From: MWBV01 sp964447315
GTDB taxonomy: Archaea > Nanobdellota > Nanobdellia > Pacearchaeales > GW2011-AR1
Reading direction: 5' to 3'
Assembly (NCBI GenBank): GCA_964447315.1
Contig: CAYURQ010000015.1
Span: forward strand, 1-24,159
DNA: 24,159 nucleotides
Both the position numbers and the translations under genes were made by a program. This document shows positions 7,200-11,921 of this stretch, in pieces (position 1 is the first letter of the stretch; every line of letters starts with the position of its first letter). The notes under the pieces were generated by a model. That model searched no databases, was not told where the DNA came from, and saw only the letters and a program-made list of their open reading frames with translations.

Positions 7200-7448
7200 T
7201 TAAATCACTTTCCTATAACTTTGCCCTTCTTTTATTAATAAGCCTTCACTTTCGAGTTTTGCCCATATTCCAGAAATTTTACCTGCCGCAAAATTAGTTT
7301 CTTTTTGGATAATATCTCTTTTTCTTCCAGTTAGGTTATAAACTTTTTTTTCATCGGCAGAAAGGTTCTTTATTTTTTCAGCTATTTTTTGTCTAACTAA
7401 GAATTCCATCATTTCTTTTATTTTTTTAATATCTTGTTCACTTGTCAT
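7200..7448 (-). CDS. Small winged-helix DNA-binding protein
   Basis: An 82-aa protein with an N-terminal helix of the same style as its neighbours (EMMEFLVRQKIAEKI, 12-26). A winged helix follows: helices at 31-50 (DEKKVYNL, RKRDIIQKE), a recognition helix at 55-66 (AAGKISGIWAKL), and a wing at 69-82 (GLLIKEGQSYRKVI). Its start overlaps the upstream gene's stop (TAATG) and its stop lies one base before the next gene, so it is mid-operon. It is probably a transcription regulator. The target is unknown. Confidence 0.68.
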   Translation of the reverse strand: MTSEQDIKKIKEMMEFLVRQKIAEKIKNLSADEKKVYNLTGRKRDIIQKETNFAAGKISGIWAKLESEGLLIKEGQSYRKVI

Positions 7449-7732
7449 TATTCTGTTTCCTCTTTTTTTAATATTGGATTATTATTTGTACTTTCTTCAA
7501 TTTTTTTATTATCTCCATAAAGCAAGTAGGCAATTGCTGTTGCTCCTTTCTTATTTAATATGTCTGCTATTTCAGAAGGAGAAAATCCAGAAGTTTGTAA
7601 TAGTCTTGCTGGTTCTTGCAAATTAAATTTTTTTCCAAGATCCCTTTTCATTTTTAGTATTTCAAATTTTATTAATGCATCTAGTCTCTTTTCAATAGAG
7701 TCTTTTTCTTGTTCTTTATTCTTCTTTGGCAT
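7448..7732 (-). CDS. Small HTH protein of the tandem array
   Basis: A 94-aa protein. Residues 11-35 form an amphipathic helix (IEKRLDALIKFEILKMKRDL) like that of its neighbours, probably for oligomerisation. Residues 43-70 form a helix-turn-helix of the sigma-region-4/resolvase style (LLQTSGFSPSEIADILNKKG). The C-terminus is polar and low-complexity. It overlaps the upstream array gene by 17 bases and the downstream winged-helix gene by one base. It is homologous in plan to the products at 7716, 8793 and the IS-split gene, so it is probably a diverged paralogue. Confidence 0.68.
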   Translation of the reverse strand: MPKKNKEQEKDSIEKRLDALIKFEILKMKRDLGKKFNLQEPARLLQTSGFSPSEIADILNKKGATAIAYLLYGDNKKIEESTNNNPILKKEETE

Positions 7733-7991
7733 ATTCTATTCTCTCTTGTACTTCTTCGTTTTTAATTGGTTTCTTTTTCATTTCCTTCTTTTTATTTTTT
7801 GATAAAATTAAAGCAACATAACTTTCACTTGTATTGATTATCTTTGCTATGTCTTTATAGTCAATTCCCATTGCCTTTAATCTTAATATTGATTCTGTTT
7901 GCGTTTTATCTTCTTTTATGATATTTGCAGCAACGAGTTTTATTAAAATGTCTAATTTTCTTTCAATTTCTTCTTTCATTTCTCTTTCCAT
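7716..7991 (-). CDS. Small HTH protein of the tandem array
   Basis: A 91-aa protein with helix EEIERKLDILIKLVAANII (7-25), then the helix-turn-helix LRLKAMGIDYKDIAKIINTS (36-55) with recognition helix ESYVALILSK (56-65), then a very basic linker and an acidic end. The start at 7991 overlaps the end of the IS-split gene. An alternative ATG at 7979 would form an ATGA overlap with that gene's stop and may be the true start. The DNA-binding role is inferred from the fold. It lies immediately downstream of the insertion, so its expression may now depend on read-through or a new promoter. Confidence 0.66.
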   Translation of the reverse strand: MEREMKEEIERKLDILIKLVAANIIKEDKTQTESILRLKAMGIDYKDIAKIINTSESYVALILSKNKKKEMKKKPIKNEEVQERIEYAKEE

Positions 7992-8089
7992 CCTTTAGTA
8001 TCTCTTACGCCCCTGTCTGCCATTCCTAGAAGAGGAGCAATTTCAGCAGAGGTCATACCAATTTTTTTAAGGAACTTTATTTTTTCATT
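7976..8089 (-). pseudogene. Split HTH gene, 3' part
   Basis: The downstream piece of a 65-aa array gene cut by the insertion element. It encodes NEKIKFLKKIGMTSAEIAPL followed by LGMADRGVRDTKGW and the stop. This is the helix-turn-helix half and aligns with LLSDAGLQPSEIAEITGKS of the gene at 8793. It has no start of its own. Its stop codon overlaps the next gene. Joining base 8717 to base 8089 on the minus strand restores one continuous frame with the 5' part. Confidence 0.75.
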
Positions 8090-8095
8090 ACATCT

Positions 8096-8140
8096 ATGGC
8101 GAGGATACCCAAACTTTCAAGTTTGGTGAGGAATCGCCAT
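8096..8140 (+). repeat. Left-end hairpin of the IS200/IS605 element
   Basis: An outer stem ATGGCGA (8096-8102) pairs with TCGCCAT (8134-8140). Inside it a perfect 8-bp stem CCAAACTT (8109-8116) pairs with AAGTTTGG (8119-8126) across a two-base loop. Subterminal hairpins of this kind are the single-stranded recognition sites of Y1 transposases. Confidence 0.75.
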
Positions 8141-8173
8141 GTCCCATTAAATTTAATTCTTTCTGAGTATTCA

Positions 8174-8202
8174 AAGAGTTAGGGTTGGATCCTAACCCTC
8201 TT
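8174..8202 (+). promoter_or_regulatory. Hairpin in the transposase leader
   Basis: AAGAG-TTAGG at 8174-8183 pairs with CCTAA and CTCTT (8191-8202), with a 7-base loop and two bulged C residues. It lies between the left end and the transposase start. IS200 elements are known for leader structures that block incoming transcription or hide the ribosome site; the same role is possible here but not shown. Confidence 0.4.
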
Positions 8203-8249
8203 GAAATAAATTGATGAATATAGTTAGAACTGTATTCTGGAGAGTTAAC

Positions 8250-8657
8250 ATGGATTTGAAATCTAGAAAGCATAGCTTTGGACAAAACGCCTTCCACTTT
8301 GTGTGGAAAATTAAATACGCAAAAGACCCCTTCAAGTTTTACGGGTTGAGGATGGATTGTGAATTCTTCCTTAGACAAGTTGCTTACAGAAAAGGGTTCA
8401 AAATTTATGAACTCTATATCGGGACTGATCACATCCACTTGTTTGTTGAGATACCTCCCACTATGAGTGTTAGCATGGCTCTTCAGTTGTTTAAGGGTTA
8501 TAGCTCTTATCAGCTTTTCAAAAAACACCCTTGGCTTAGAAACCACTTTAGAAAAGGTCACTTCTGGAGTCCTGGAAAATTCTTTCGTAGTGTCGGGAAC
8601 ACAACTATGGAAGCCGTTGACCACTACATTAAGTCTTCTCAACCTTGGGTTTGTTAG
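8250..8657 (+). CDS. tnpA: IS200/IS605-family Y1 transposase TnpA
   Basis: A 135-aa single-domain HUH transposase when started at the ATG at 8250. A longer frame from 8211 exists, but GGAG at 8239-8242 and the usual length favour 8250. The HUH metal-binding motif is His61-Ile-His63 (TDHIHLFVEIPP), and the nucleophilic tyrosine is Tyr126 in the C-terminal helix (MEAVDHYIKSSQ). The final G-rich/aromatic patch FWSPGKFFRSVGNTT precedes that helix, as is usual. The enzyme cuts and rejoins single-stranded DNA at the element's hairpin ends. All catalytic residues are present, so it may be active. It lies antisense to the surrounding operon. Confidence 0.92.
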   Translation: MDLKSRKHSFGQNAFHFVWKIKYAKDPFKFYGLRMDCEFFLRQVAYRKGFKIYELYIGTDHIHLFVEIPPTMSVSMALQLFKGYSSYQLFKKHPWLRNHFRKGHFWSPGKFFRSVGNTTMEAVDHYIKSSQPWVC

Positions 8658-8686
8658 TTTATCTATCATCTTGTTTTTATAGCGAT

Positions 8687-8708
8687 ACCTCGCCCTTTAG
8701 GGCGGGGT
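8687..8708 (+). repeat. Right-end hairpin of the IS200/IS605 element
   Basis: ACCTCGCCC (8687-8695) pairs with GGGCGGGGT (8700-8708), including one G-T pair, around the loop TTTA. It lies 8 bases inside the right boundary inferred from reading-frame restoration. Confidence 0.75.
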
Positions 8709-8716
8709 TATTCATT

Positions 8717-8800
8717 TTTATCTTCAATGCTTTGTATAGTAATAGCTGCAGAAATCTTATCAATCTTTTTACAAATTACATCAAATTGTGTTTTATCCAT
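8717..8800 (-). pseudogene. Split HTH gene, 5' part
   Basis: The start and first 28 codons (MDKTQFDVICKKIDKISAAI and on to SIEDK) of an array gene interrupted by the insertion element. The helix matches the N-terminal helix of the neighbouring genes. Its ATG overlaps the end of the upstream gene at 8793. With the element present, the frame runs into the right end and stops almost at once (TAA after GAA), so only a useless 30-residue stub is made. The other half is at 7976-8089. Confidence 0.75.
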
Positions 8801-8996
8801 TTTTCTTTTTTAATCCGGCTTTAGTAACACTAATTAGGTTTGCGGATTTTCCAGTTATTTCAGCAATTTCGCTTGGTTGCAATCCTGCATCACTTAGTAA
8901 TTGAACTTGTTGCTTAAGGCCTTTATCTTTTACAGCTATTACTGATAAAAGTTTAGTAATTCTATCAAGTTTTTCATGAAGTTTCTTCTCGTCCAT
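8793..8996 (-). CDS. Small HTH protein of the tandem array
   Basis: A 67-aa protein with N-terminal amphipathic helix LHEKLDRITKLLSVIAVK (6-23), then QQVQLLSDAGLQPSEIAEIT (29-48) as the first helices of a helix-turn-helix, and recognition helix SANLISVTKAGLKKK (51-65). This is the simplest and probably most typical form of the array's building block: one dimerisation helix plus one sigma-region-4-like HTH. It overlaps the upstream gene by 23 bases and the split gene by 8 bases. Its precise target and partner are unknown. Confidence 0.72.
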   Translation of the reverse strand: MDEKKLHEKLDRITKLLSVIAVKDKGLKQQVQLLSDAGLQPSEIAEITGKSANLISVTKAGLKKKNG

Positions 8997-9228
8997 TCTC
9001 TTTGTTTCTCCTTTGTTTTAATAGTGCCTTTTCTTTTGAAACGTGTTTTTCTGATATTCCAAGTGCTCTTGAAATTTCTTTATTACTCAATTCTTTGTTT
9101 TCATTTGTAAAATAAGCAACTTTTTCCTTAATTGATTGTGGACCGACTAAGGCTTCTTTTATTTCTTGTAAAAGACCAATCACTACATCTAGCTTTTCAG
9201 AGTTCCTATCCTTTTCTATTTTTTTCAT
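8974..9228 (-). CDS. HTH protein, first gene of the tandem array operon
   Basis: An 84-aa protein with helix SEKLDVVIGLLQEIKEAL (10-27), then KEKVAYFTNENKELSNKEIS and the HTH core ELSNKEISRALGISEKHVSK (46-65), with a basic tail KQRRNKENGR. It begins the operon. A TATA box (TTTATAAAT on the minus strand, centred near 9253) lies about 25 bases upstream, so the mRNA is probably leaderless. A TACTACC element sits directly against the TATA box, with a mirror copy at 9307. As first gene it is the best candidate for autoregulation of the unit (inference). Confidence 0.72.
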   Translation of the reverse strand: MKKIEKDRNSEKLDVVIGLLQEIKEALVGPQSIKEKVAYFTNENKELSNKEISRALGISEKHVSKEKALLKQRRNKENGREETS

Positions 9229-9400
9229 GAAAATTAATAGTTGGTAGTATTTATAAACTTTTCTCTTTTATTTCTTATTAAAAGATTAGTATTTTTTAAA
9301 GAATATTACTACCATTTTAATATTTATTGTAAATTACGCTTTGCCCGTGTTATTGCGAATTAATATGGTTCTTAGTTAATTGGTGTTTTTCTTTCTCTTT
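9229..9400. promoter_or_regulatory. Promoter region of the HTH-array operon
   Basis: This region of about 170 bases holds the operon promoter. GGTAGTA occurs at 9243-9249 next to the TATA box, and its inverted copy TACTACC lies at 9307-9313. Between them, AGTATT and AATATTACT form a further imperfect dyad. The rest (9315-9400) includes a less AT-rich patch around 9345-9360 that I cannot assign; no open frame or RNA gene was recognised. Confidence 0.45.
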
Positions 9401-9565
9401 TCATTTCCCCTTCCTCAACACAATCCTGCCCTTCTCAGCATTTACTTCTAATTCTTGCCCTTCTTGGAAACCAGCAGAATCTAGCACTTCTTTGGGAATA
9501 TTAACCTTATATTTGTGATAATCCTTTCCTTTGTATTCCCTGGATTTTTCCTTCAATATTTTCAT
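9401..9565 (-). CDS. AbrB/MazE-like swapped-hairpin regulator, copy 2
   Basis: A 54-aa protein beginning MKILKEKSREYKG. The core is YKVNIPKEVLDSAGFQEGQ (19-37), followed by ELEVNAEKGRIVLRKGK. The N-terminal KSREYK is shared with copy 1, whereas the last 19 residues are identical to the corresponding part of copy 3, so the copies look mosaic. A TATA-like element at 9584-9594 lies 19 bases upstream, as in the other two copies. It is divergent from a 50-aa membrane peptide across 76 bp. Predicted to bind the TTTAG(A/G)GACC repeats in that gap (inference). Confidence 0.85.
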   Translation of the reverse strand: MKILKEKSREYKGKDYHKYKVNIPKEVLDSAGFQEGQELEVNAEKGRIVLRKGK

Positions 9566-9641
9566 ATAATTAACAACAATAAAGATTATTTAAGTTTTTA
9601 GAGACCGAAACCTTTATATATTTTAGGGACCTAATTAAATT
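9566..9641. promoter_or_regulatory. Bidirectional promoter with TATA-bracketing operator, copy 2
   Basis: TTTAGAGACC (9597-9606) and TTTAGGGACC (9622-9631) are again 25 bp apart with TTTATATA (9613-9620) between them. The distances repeat-to-TATA (16), TATA end-to-ATG (21 bases) and second repeat-to-ATG (20) are the same as in copies 1 and 3. The minus-strand promoter element is at 9584-9594. Confidence 0.7.
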
Positions 9642-9794
9642 ATGGGAAATCATTGTTATTATTGGGAAGTATTTTTGGCAGGAGTAATAGTTGCTCTGTT
9701 GTTTTCTTTATTTTGGTATGTTTATGGAGAGGTTATTATTAAGATGGTGAGGGGGTGGATTAAAAATAGCAGGGATAGAAGGATTAATTATTAG
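9642..9794 (+). CDS. Small single-pass membrane peptide, MGNHCYYWEV type, copy 2
   Basis: A 50-aa product starting MGNHCYYWEVFLAG, with a hydrophobic helix at about 11-28 (FLAGVIVALLFSLFWYVYG) and a basic tail (RGWIKNSRDRRINY). Its first 12 residues equal copy 1; the remainder diverges while keeping helix position and charge. It is predicted to be leaderless from TTTATATA at 9613. No second gene is coupled to it. An overlapping frame without a start codon continues to 9849 and encodes another hydrophobic stretch (noted as a finding). The family is not recognised. A toxin-like role is inferred only from size, membrane helix and the AbrB partner. Confidence 0.7.
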   Translation: MGNHCYYWEVFLAGVIVALLFSLFWYVYGEVIIKMVRGWIKNSRDRRINY

Positions 9795-9865
9795 AAGAAC
9801 AGCAGGAGCAGTTATAATCGTTTTAGGAATTTTGGGTGTTGGTTGTTAGTGGTTTGACATTCCTT

Positions 9866-10399
9866 TTACTGATGCCTTGGAAATAAAATTCCTTTCCAAC
9901 TTTCTTTACTAAAAATTATATTTATTATCTTATAAAATAGAAGAAGAATAAATGTAATTAAAACAATCCAAATAATTGCTGAGAGTAATAATGGGATATT
10001 TATTTCAGAGTTAGATATATTAAGATTAAATTTCTCTAAAATGGTTAAAGCTATTCCAAGTACTGCAACTAAAGTCAAGGTAATTGTTGTATCAAGTAAA
10101 AGATAGTTTCTTTCTTTTTCTATTTCAGATCTTTTTATCTTATCCATGAAATCAATTCCATTAGGATTTATTGTTATTTCATCATCTTCTAAGAGTTTAT
10201 CCCTTGCAGTAGGGTGTATCTTGGATTCTGGCATATGAACTATTATTTTATTAGTTGCCTTAAGATACCTTATTATTTTTTCAAATTCTCCTTCAATTTT
10301 TTTAATTTTTAACTTTTTTAATAATTCCTTGGCTTTATTGTGGGAAGGATAAGCCTCTTCTAGGAGTTCTAAAGTTTTAATCATTATTTTTCTGTTCAT
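9866..10399 (-). CDS. Two-helix membrane protein with winged-helix-like N-terminus
   Basis: A 177-aa protein. Residues 1-90 are soluble and look like a winged helix: helices at 5-31 (KTLELLEEAYPSHNKAKELL), a helix at 36-49, and a strand pair around 51-58. IHPTARDKLLEDD follows, then an ITINPNG strand. Two membrane segments follow at about 103-121 and 136-161, with a short outside loop. Archaeal proteins with an N-terminal wHTH and two C-terminal helices are often membrane-bound sensors or regulators, but the domain call here is moderate. It is preceded by the four-helix membrane protein gene with a 9-base gap, so the two form a transcription unit. Confidence 0.55.
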   Translation of the reverse strand: MNRKIMIKTLELLEEAYPSHNKAKELLKKLKIKKIEGEFEKIIRYLKATNKIIVHMPESKIHPTARDKLLEDDEITINPNGIDFMDKIKRSEIEKERNYLLLDTTITLTLVAVLGIALTILEKFNLNISNSEINIPLLLSAIIWIVLITFILLLFYKIINIIFSKESWKGILFPRHQ

Positions 10400-10408
10400 A
10401 TTTCCTTC

Positions 10409-11194
10409 TTATTTAAAAAATATTGAATAAATCATAAAAATTAATGTTGCACATAAAAAATATGTTTCAAGACTTACTTTTTCTATAATTCCTATCCATT
10501 TAAAAAATAAGATCGCAATTAGAGATGCTAAAAGGGAAAAGGTTATTTTGAACCATTTTGTTTTTACAAAATTTTTTGTTTTGTTAATGAATCTTGAGAA
10601 ACCTTCTTTTTTAGCAGGTTTTTTTAGCCATGACCCTTTTAATTCAAAATCTTCATTCAATATTTTTTCTAATATTATGTCAAAAAAAGTGTAGAGTTCT
10701 AAAAAATCATCGTGGCTCAAGTGATTTTTGTTTGAATAATATTTCAAATGGTTAATTGCTTTTTTTAAAAAGTCTCTTATTTTTTTTTCAGTATCGAATT
10801 CAATATCTTGCTTTTTGTAAAAAGAATATCTTGTTTCTAGAATACTTATTACAACTTTAAGTTCGTCTAAATATTTTCTTGGTTCCTTTTTAAATAAGAT
10901 GTTCCTTAGATAATTTATTTGATATAGAAATTCTTGTTTCAAAGTTATGCCACTTTTAGCAAATCTAAAAATAGAGATTACCATAAGTATGAAAGACACA
11001 AACAATCCTACTCCAAAAATTATTTTGGAAACTTTTGGTATATCTTTTACAAAATTATCTAGTAAAACAATTGTTATCATTAAAATTAAGGTCATTAAAA
11101 AGAATCTTCCAACTTGTTTTGATAATTTATTATTTTCTTTCCTTTTTTTAGCGATAATTTCTTCTTCTTTTTCTAATTCTGGAAATATCTTCAT
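10409..11194 (-). CDS. Membrane protein with paired N- and C-terminal helices
   Basis: A 261-aa protein I do not recognise. It has a charged N-terminal helix (1-28), membrane segments at about 31-48 and 57-76, a 130-residue soluble helical domain (85-210, including YLDELKVVISILETRYSFYK and LSHDDFLELYTFFDIILEKI), and two more segments at about 217-235 and 243-260. The inside domain would lie between two hairpins. It is first in a two-gene unit with the wHTH-membrane protein. That pairing and the flanking AbrB modules suggest an accessory, stress or defence role, but no direct evidence of function is visible. Confidence 0.55.
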   Translation of the reverse strand: MKIFPELEKEEEIIAKKRKENNKLSKQVGRFFLMTLILMITIVLLDNFVKDIPKVSKIIFGVGLFVSFILMVISIFRFAKSGITLKQEFLYQINYLRNILFKKEPRKYLDELKVVISILETRYSFYKKQDIEFDTEKKIRDFLKKAINHLKYYSNKNHLSHDDFLELYTFFDIILEKILNEDFELKGSWLKKPAKKEGFSRFINKTKNFVKTKWFKITFSLLASLIAILFFKWIGIIEKVSLETYFLCATLIFMIYSIFFK

Positions 11195-11243
11195 ATTTTT
11201 TAAATGCTTATTTAGTATAAAAATATTGTTAATATTGTAGATA

Positions 11244-11411
11244 TTAATTTTTCCCCTTCCTCAACACAATCCTACCTTTCTCAGCATTTACTTCTAATTC
11301 TTGCCCTTCTTCAAAACCAGCCTTTTCAATAGTATCTTTAGGGAGAACTATAACATACTTGGAGTAGACTTTGTCCCCTCTTTTATCTGATACTTGCTTT
11401 TGAATCTTCAT
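11244..11411 (-). CDS. AbrB/MazE-like swapped-hairpin regulator, copy 3
   Basis: A 55-aa protein beginning MKIQKQVSDKRGDK. The core is YVIVLPKDTIEKAGFEEGQ, and the C-terminal ELEVNAEKGRIVLRKGK is shared with copy 2. Its N-terminal DNA-facing half differs clearly from copies 1 and 2 (QVSDKRGDKVYS against KSREYK...), and the operator repeats next to it also differ (GGGTACC instead of GGGGAC/GGGACC). A TATA-like element (11430-11440) is 19 bases upstream. It is divergent from the membrane peptide frame at 11519. Confidence 0.85.
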   Translation of the reverse strand: MKIQKQVSDKRGDKVYSKYVIVLPKDTIEKAGFEEGQELEVNAEKGRIVLRKGKN

Positions 11412-11518
11412 AAATTATTAATGAATAAAGGATATTTAATTTTATTGGTACCAACACTACTTTATAGTTGCAATTTGGGTACCAAAATATTTATATACTT
11501 TGGGTACCCAATAAATAT
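11412..11518. promoter_or_regulatory. Bidirectional promoter with TATA-bracketing operator, copy 3
   Basis: TTTGGGTACC occurs at 11474-11483 and 11499-11508 (25-bp period), bracketing TTTATATA (11490-11497), with the same distances to TATA and ATG as in the other two copies. A third site TTGGTACCAA, a perfect palindrome, lies at 11445-11454 beside the minus-strand promoter. The gap is 31 bp longer than in copies 1 and 2, which accommodates the extra site. Confidence 0.72.
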
Positions 11519-11821
11519 ATGGATGAATGCGGTAGAGCTTATTTTGTACTAGGGACATTTGTTTCTTTTATTTTATTTATAGTGATTATTTTCTTTGAGG
11601 ATGTGATTGAAAGTGCTTTGAAGAAGTTTTTGAGGTTTTTAGGGGGAGGTTATTTGCTTCTTGGAAGAACAGAAAATTTTATTCTATTAACTATTTGTTC
11701 TGATAAATGCCCTTGTAGTTTACCACTTACTATTTTGAATATATCTGCTCCTATTTTCCCTTCTCCGCCTTTTTCTAAAACAACAGCTAAATCAAAAGAG
11801 ATTTTCTTATCATCTCCATAA
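11519..11821 (+). CDS. Small membrane peptide of copy 3, with run-on C-terminus
   Basis: The frame starts MDECGRAYFVLGTFVSFILF at the ATG placed exactly as in copies 1 and 2 relative to TATA and repeats. An upstream in-frame ATG at 11468 lies inside the promoter and is unlikely. The hydrophobic helix spans about 9-27, followed by EDVIESALKKFLRFL. From about residue 44 the frame runs antisense through the trypco2-like gene and has no protein-like character, giving 100 aa instead of the expected 45-55. The native stop has probably been lost by a deletion or rearrangement. The N-terminus does not share the MGNHCYYWEV block but keeps an early Cys, aromatics and the helix. Confidence 0.5.
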   Translation: MDECGRAYFVLGTFVSFILFIVIIFFEDVIESALKKFLRFLGGGYLLLGRTENFILLTICSDKCPCSLPLTILNISAPIFPSPPFSKTTAKSKEIFLSSP

Positions 11822-11919
11822 AAAAGAGTAAAATCATGAGTGCCACTCTCACTACTAGATTCTTCCACAGCTTCAGTTATATCTTTCAAAATAGTTTTAA
11901 CAAATTCTTTTACTTCCAT
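11650..11919 (-). CDS. Trypco2-like small protein
   Basis: An 89-aa protein with an N-terminal helix VKEFVKTILKDITEAVEESS (3-22), then strands FTLFYGDDKKISFDLAVVLE (30-49), a glycine-rich turn KGGEGKIGADIFKI, and a final strand NRIKFSVLP (78-86). This order fits the 'trypsin-co-occurring domain 2' pattern, in which the protein ends with a HRV.L.L.P strand. The match is from memory and is moderate. Such domains occur in bacterial and archaeal conflict or signalling loci, and their activity is not established. It is the last gene of a minus-strand operon, 2 bases after the calcium-repeat protein. Confidence 0.5.
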   Translation of the reverse strand: MEVKEFVKTILKDITEAVEESSSESGTHDFTLFYGDDKKISFDLAVVLEKGGEGKIGADIFKIVSGKLQGHLSEQIVNRIKFSVLPRSK

Positions 11920-11921
11920 TT

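Larger units (their letters stand above)
8090..8716 (+). mobile_element. IS200/IS605-family insertion element (tnpA only)
   Basis: A 627-bp element with one Y1 transposase gene, no tnpB, and a subterminal hairpin at each end (8096-8140 and 8687-8708), the standard IS200/IS605 plan. The sequence TTCATT occurs at the left flank (8084-8089) and at the right end (8711-8716), consistent with matching left and right cleavage sites and with the lack of target duplication in this family. Removing 8090-8716 restores an uninterrupted 65-aa HTH frame on the minus strand, which fixes the boundaries within the ambiguity of the TTCATT repeat. It is inserted antisense to the operon. It looks richer in G+C than its surroundings, suggesting arrival from elsewhere. 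Confidence 0.85.

Noticed and set aside
8094..8669. 191-aa minus-strand frame through the insertion element
   Set aside because: It is antisense to the transposase, whose HUH and Tyr motifs are clear, and has no protein-like features of its own.
8090..8716. TnpB or omega-RNA partner of the insertion element
   Set aside because: There is no frame of suitable size or RuvC-like motif inside or beside the element; it is a tnpA-only form.
11468..11518. Upstream ATG extending the copy 3 membrane peptide
   Set aside because: It would place the coding region over the TATA box and both operator repeats; the ATG at 11519 matches the geometry of copies 1 and 2.
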